Shown piece after piece: positions 36,173-38,199 of a stretch of DNA of 38,199 nt. The position numbers and the translations under genes were made by a program. Location: contig RFPI01000010.1 in the NCBI GenBank assembly GCA_009926205.1, positions 1 to 38,199 on the forward strand, written 5' to 3'. This DNA is from Methylophilaceae bacterium. GTDB taxonomy: Bacteria; Pseudomonadota; Gammaproteobacteria; Burkholderiales; Methylophilaceae. Within the stretch, counting starts at the first letter, position 1. Each line of letters starts with the position of its first letter. The notes under the pieces were generated by a model. The model saw only the letters and a program-made list of their open reading frames with translations. It was not told the DNA's origin and ran no database searches.

Positions 36173-36201
36173 AAAAAAACGGCATCCGAGGATGCCGTTT
36201 T
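36173..36201 (-). terminator. Intrinsic terminator behind the porin gene
   Basis: GGCATCC and GGATGCC pair around a 2-nt centre, extended by ACG/CGT and A/T pairs, with a run of T on the minus strand. It lies 26 nt past the porin stop codon and just ahead of the small lipoprotein gene. Confidence 0.85.
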
Positions 36202-36226
36202 GTTTTATCAAACTAAGCGTTGAATC

Positions 36227-37354
36227 TTAGAAGAACAAGATCGCGCCCAAAGAGATGTTTTTGGACTTAATGTCTCGGTTTGCACTTGAATCTTGAGCTT
36301 CAGATTTAACATCATTGTACTCAGCAACTAAGTTCAATGACTTTGTTAAAGGATGATAAGCACCGATGGTCCAACGACGGTTTGTATCAACCAAGTTACC
36401 AGCATCACCTGCTACATTATCCAATTTGGATGTACCATAAGATACGCCCAATTTTGTTCCTGTCGGAATTACATAAGTACCTTGAATATATCCACCATGT
36501 GAATCACGTGTTTTTCCAGTAGCATCAGCACCTAAAAAACCGAAGAATGTAGTACCTAAACCAGAACCAGTGTAGTAATAACCTGTAAGACCAAGATTAC
36601 CAGTATTAGCATTAGCACCGACTTCATAGGCATGGATAGAGTAATCAACATCAGCAGTTTTAGTTACTTTACTTGAAGCAAAACCAAACCATGCTTTACC
36701 AGAAATATCGCCAGCCCATGAATATGTTGCTTTGCCCTCTATTCCAAGACGGTCTTGGTTAATACCATCTGTACCAGGAACCATATTTGGATTAATTACA
36801 CCAACTGTAGCTTGGAAGCCATTAGCAAACACAGGGGTTGTATAAGTTATTTGGCCTTTCCATGCAGCATAGATATAGCCGGTACCGATACCACCTAATG
36901 TGGTATTGTCAGCAGAACCACTGCGGTTTGCACCAGCGCCAACGCCCAATAACGTCATATCAGACAAGATAGCGTCAGAACCGAAAATACCTAAATCCTT
37001 ACCTAATTTGATAGAACCCCAAGAAGCATCACCAAAAGTTAAGAATGTTTGACGATTCAAGAATGTGTTGCTATTGCCTGGACCTACAGCACCATCACCA
37101 GTGACTGTATTCTCAGATACGCCTGGTTGGAAGCTGATTGTCCAGCTGATATCCAAGTCGTTTTGACGTGTTTTACCTGTGAAACCTAACCATGCTGGTA
37201 ACAAACCAGTATTGATGCCGTTTACAGTACGTTTGCCATTAGTATCTTTACCAGCACCTTGCACATCATTAATACTGCCAGTAATAGAGCCTGGGTTACC
37301 GCCACTGTAACGTGTATTTTGGTAGTAAGCATTGATATTACCGCTAATATCCAA
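36227..37354 (-). CDS. Outer-membrane porin, 5' end disrupted
   Basis: The mature part of a trimeric general porin of the Gram-negative beta-barrel type. It shows alternating strands such as WTLDISGNINAYYQNTRYSG, GSIKLGKDLGIFGSDAILSD and MTLLGVGAGANRSGS, and ends in the outer-membrane signature GAILFF with terminal Phe. Betaproteobacterial relatives begin the mature protein with AGITIPAGDW, and those codons are present here (about 37357-37386) in the same frame. No ATG or GTG precedes them: the open frame ends at a TGA at 37418-37420. The TTG at 37354 used as the end here lies inside the mature protein, so a product from it would have no signal peptide. The gene may be a recent pseudogene. 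Confidence 0.75.
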   Translation of the reverse strand: MDISGNINAYYQNTRYSGGNPGSITGSINDVQGAGKDTNGKRTVNGINTGLLPAWLGFTGKTRQNDLDISWTISFQPGVSENTVTGDGAVGPGNSNTFLNRQTFLTFGDASWGSIKLGKDLGIFGSDAILSDMTLLGVGAGANRSGSADNTTLGGIGTGYIYAAWKGQITYTTPVFANGFQATVGVINPNMVPGTDGINQDRLGIEGKATYSWAGDISGKAWFGFASSKVTKTADVDYSIHAYEVGANANTGNLGLTGYYYTGSGLGTTFFGFLGADATGKTRDSHGGYIQGTYVIPTGTKLGVSYGTSKLDNVAGDAGNLVDTNRRWTIGAYHPLTKSLNLVAEYNDVKSEAQDSSANRDIKSKNISLGAILFF

Positions 37355-37465
37355 TGTCCAATCGCCCGCTGGAATGGTAATTCCAGCGTTAGCAGTAAAA
37401 TAAGTACAGCACCAGCATCATCTAATTTTTTATTAACCTATTGATTCTATTATTTTTTATAAAAA
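37355..37465. other. Porin/integrase junction; likely island boundary
   Basis: The 111-bp stretch between the integrase stop and the porin open frame should hold the porin promoter and signal peptide but does not do so intact. Codons for TANAGITIPAGDW are readable near 37357-37395. Before them the frame contains a TGA, while the next frame reads NKKLDD AGAVLIL up to the same point, as if one base had been lost in a short signal peptide. AT content rises sharply towards the integrase. No tRNA fragment or direct repeat is visible on this side. Confidence 0.45.
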
Positions 37466-38199
37466 TCAGAATAGTAGTCGATTATCTGGCATTTCGTCGC
37501 TATTAAAAGGGCACATTTTATCTAGATAATCACCCCACCATTGCATCAAATCAGTTCGTTCTTGCATGTACTGCGCACGATTGTAGGCACGGCGCACCTG
37601 ATTGGATTCTGCGTGCGCCAATTGGCGCTCGATCACATCTGCGCGGAACTCATGCTCATTCAGTATCGTGCTGGCAATCGCTCTAAAACCGTGCACAGTC
37701 ATACGATGCTTATATCCAAGATAGTACAGGGCAATAATCAAAGCATGATCAACCAAGGGGGTCTCTGGCTGGCCTCGATAAAACACATAATCTTCACTCG
37801 GATAAAGCTTTTTAATGTAGCGCAGTAAACCAAGCGCTTGCTTGGAAAGAGGCACAACATGCTCCACGCGCATTTTCATTCGCTCAGCGGGGATTTTCCA
37901 AATGGCATTGTTAAGATCGAATTCACTCCAGCGCGCCAATAGCATCTCATTGGTACGCACAAAGGTGAGTGCAATTAATTGCAAAGCATATTTCACCTGC
38001 ATATCATCTTGCTTGTCATACTTGGCAATATCTTGCATCAAGCGTGGCAGCTCTTTGGGGGTGACCGAATTAAAGTGCTTGACGGTGTGATCATGCAGCA
38101 CAGAGCCCAAGCCAGCGGTAATATCGGTTTTGCAATGTCCTAGCACCATGGCAAATTGCCAAATCTGGCGACAGTCACTCAATACTCGCTTGGCAAGGT
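37466..38199 (-). CDS. P4-type tyrosine integrase, N terminus outside window
   Basis: About 243 C-terminal residues of an integrase, with the frame open to the right edge. The catalytic domain shows the first Arg in LTFVRTNEMLLARWSEFDL, a Lys-bearing strand IPAERMKMRVEHVVPLS, HGFRAIASTILNE with HxxR, QLAHAESNQVRRAYNRAQY with the late His and the nucleophile Tyr, and MQWWGDYLD. These are hallmarks of P4-like integrases of genomic islands and prophages. All active-site residues are kept. It points towards the porin gene and probably marks the left end of an element that continues beyond the window. Confidence 0.92.
   Translation of the reverse strand, partial: LAKRVLSDCRQIWQFAMVLGHCKTDITAGLGSVLHDHTVKHFNSVTPKELPRLMQDIAKYDKQDDMQVKYALQLIALTFVRTNEMLLARWSEFDLNNAIWKIPAERMKMRVEHVVPLSKQALGLLRYIKKLYPSEDYVFYRGQPETPLVDHALIIALYYLGYKHRMTVHGFRAIASTILNEHEFRADVIERQLAHAESNQVRRAYNRAQYMQERTDLMQWWGDYLDKMCPFNSDEMPDNRLLF

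Overview
The window is a piece of a betaproteobacterial chromosome of moderate GC. The protein sequences and gene order (rpsU-yqeY-dnaG-rpoD, rpsP-rimM-trmD-rplS, yebC-ruvCAB-ybgC-tolQRAB-pal-cpoB-queE-queC, fmdB-DUF502-aspS-nudB-nadA, metX-metW) fit the Nitrosomonadales/Methylophilales. The porin and integrase look like those of methylotroph relatives such as Methylotenera or Methylophilus. That family placement is inference from recognition, not from a search.

Layout. 1-597 is the C-terminal part of glutathione reductase. 735-5396 is the macromolecular synthesis operon on the minus strand: rpsU, yqeY, dnaG, rpoD and a tRNA-Ile2(CAU) only 7 nt behind rpoD. It has a good promoter before rpsU, an intrinsic terminator between yqeY and dnaG, an extended -10 promoter before rpoD, and a strong final terminator. 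tsaD diverges from it. 6469-8947 holds plsY, folB, xerD and ogt. 8998-11349 is the rpsP-rimM-trmD-rplS ribosomal/tRNA-modification operon with its promoter and terminator. 11424-20790 is a long minus-strand run: yebC, ruvC, ruvA, ruvB, ybgC, tolQ, tolR, tolA, tolB, pal, cpoB, queE, queC (recombination, Tol-Pal envelope machine, queuosine precursor synthesis), mostly with overlaps or very short gaps.

20866-25416 is more mixed: a MarR regulator plus DMT exporter operon with a palindromic operator candidate, a two-CBS-domain protein, the U32 tRNA hydroxylation protein TrhP, YjbQ, a 53-residue small ORF with a highly structured leader, and a lipoprotein. 25538-32414 is clsB, nadA, nudB, aspS, a DUF502 protein, fmdB and ampG. 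32484-35890 has a TauE/SafE-like membrane protein, metW, metX and prmC. 35904-38199 has a small Cys-rich lipoprotein, a porin whose signal-peptide region is broken, and a P4-type integrase that runs off the right edge, suggesting the start of a genomic island.

Most of the window is conserved housekeeping DNA; I do not see a defence system, CRISPR array, rRNA operon or insertion sequence. The observations most worth checking are the hairpin-rich leader and small ORF at 24757-25014, the porin/integrase junction at 37355-37465, the missing canonical start of nudB behind the in-frame aspS stop, and the long Ala/Glu tail on ribosomal protein S16, whose last bases nearly repeat those of rplS.
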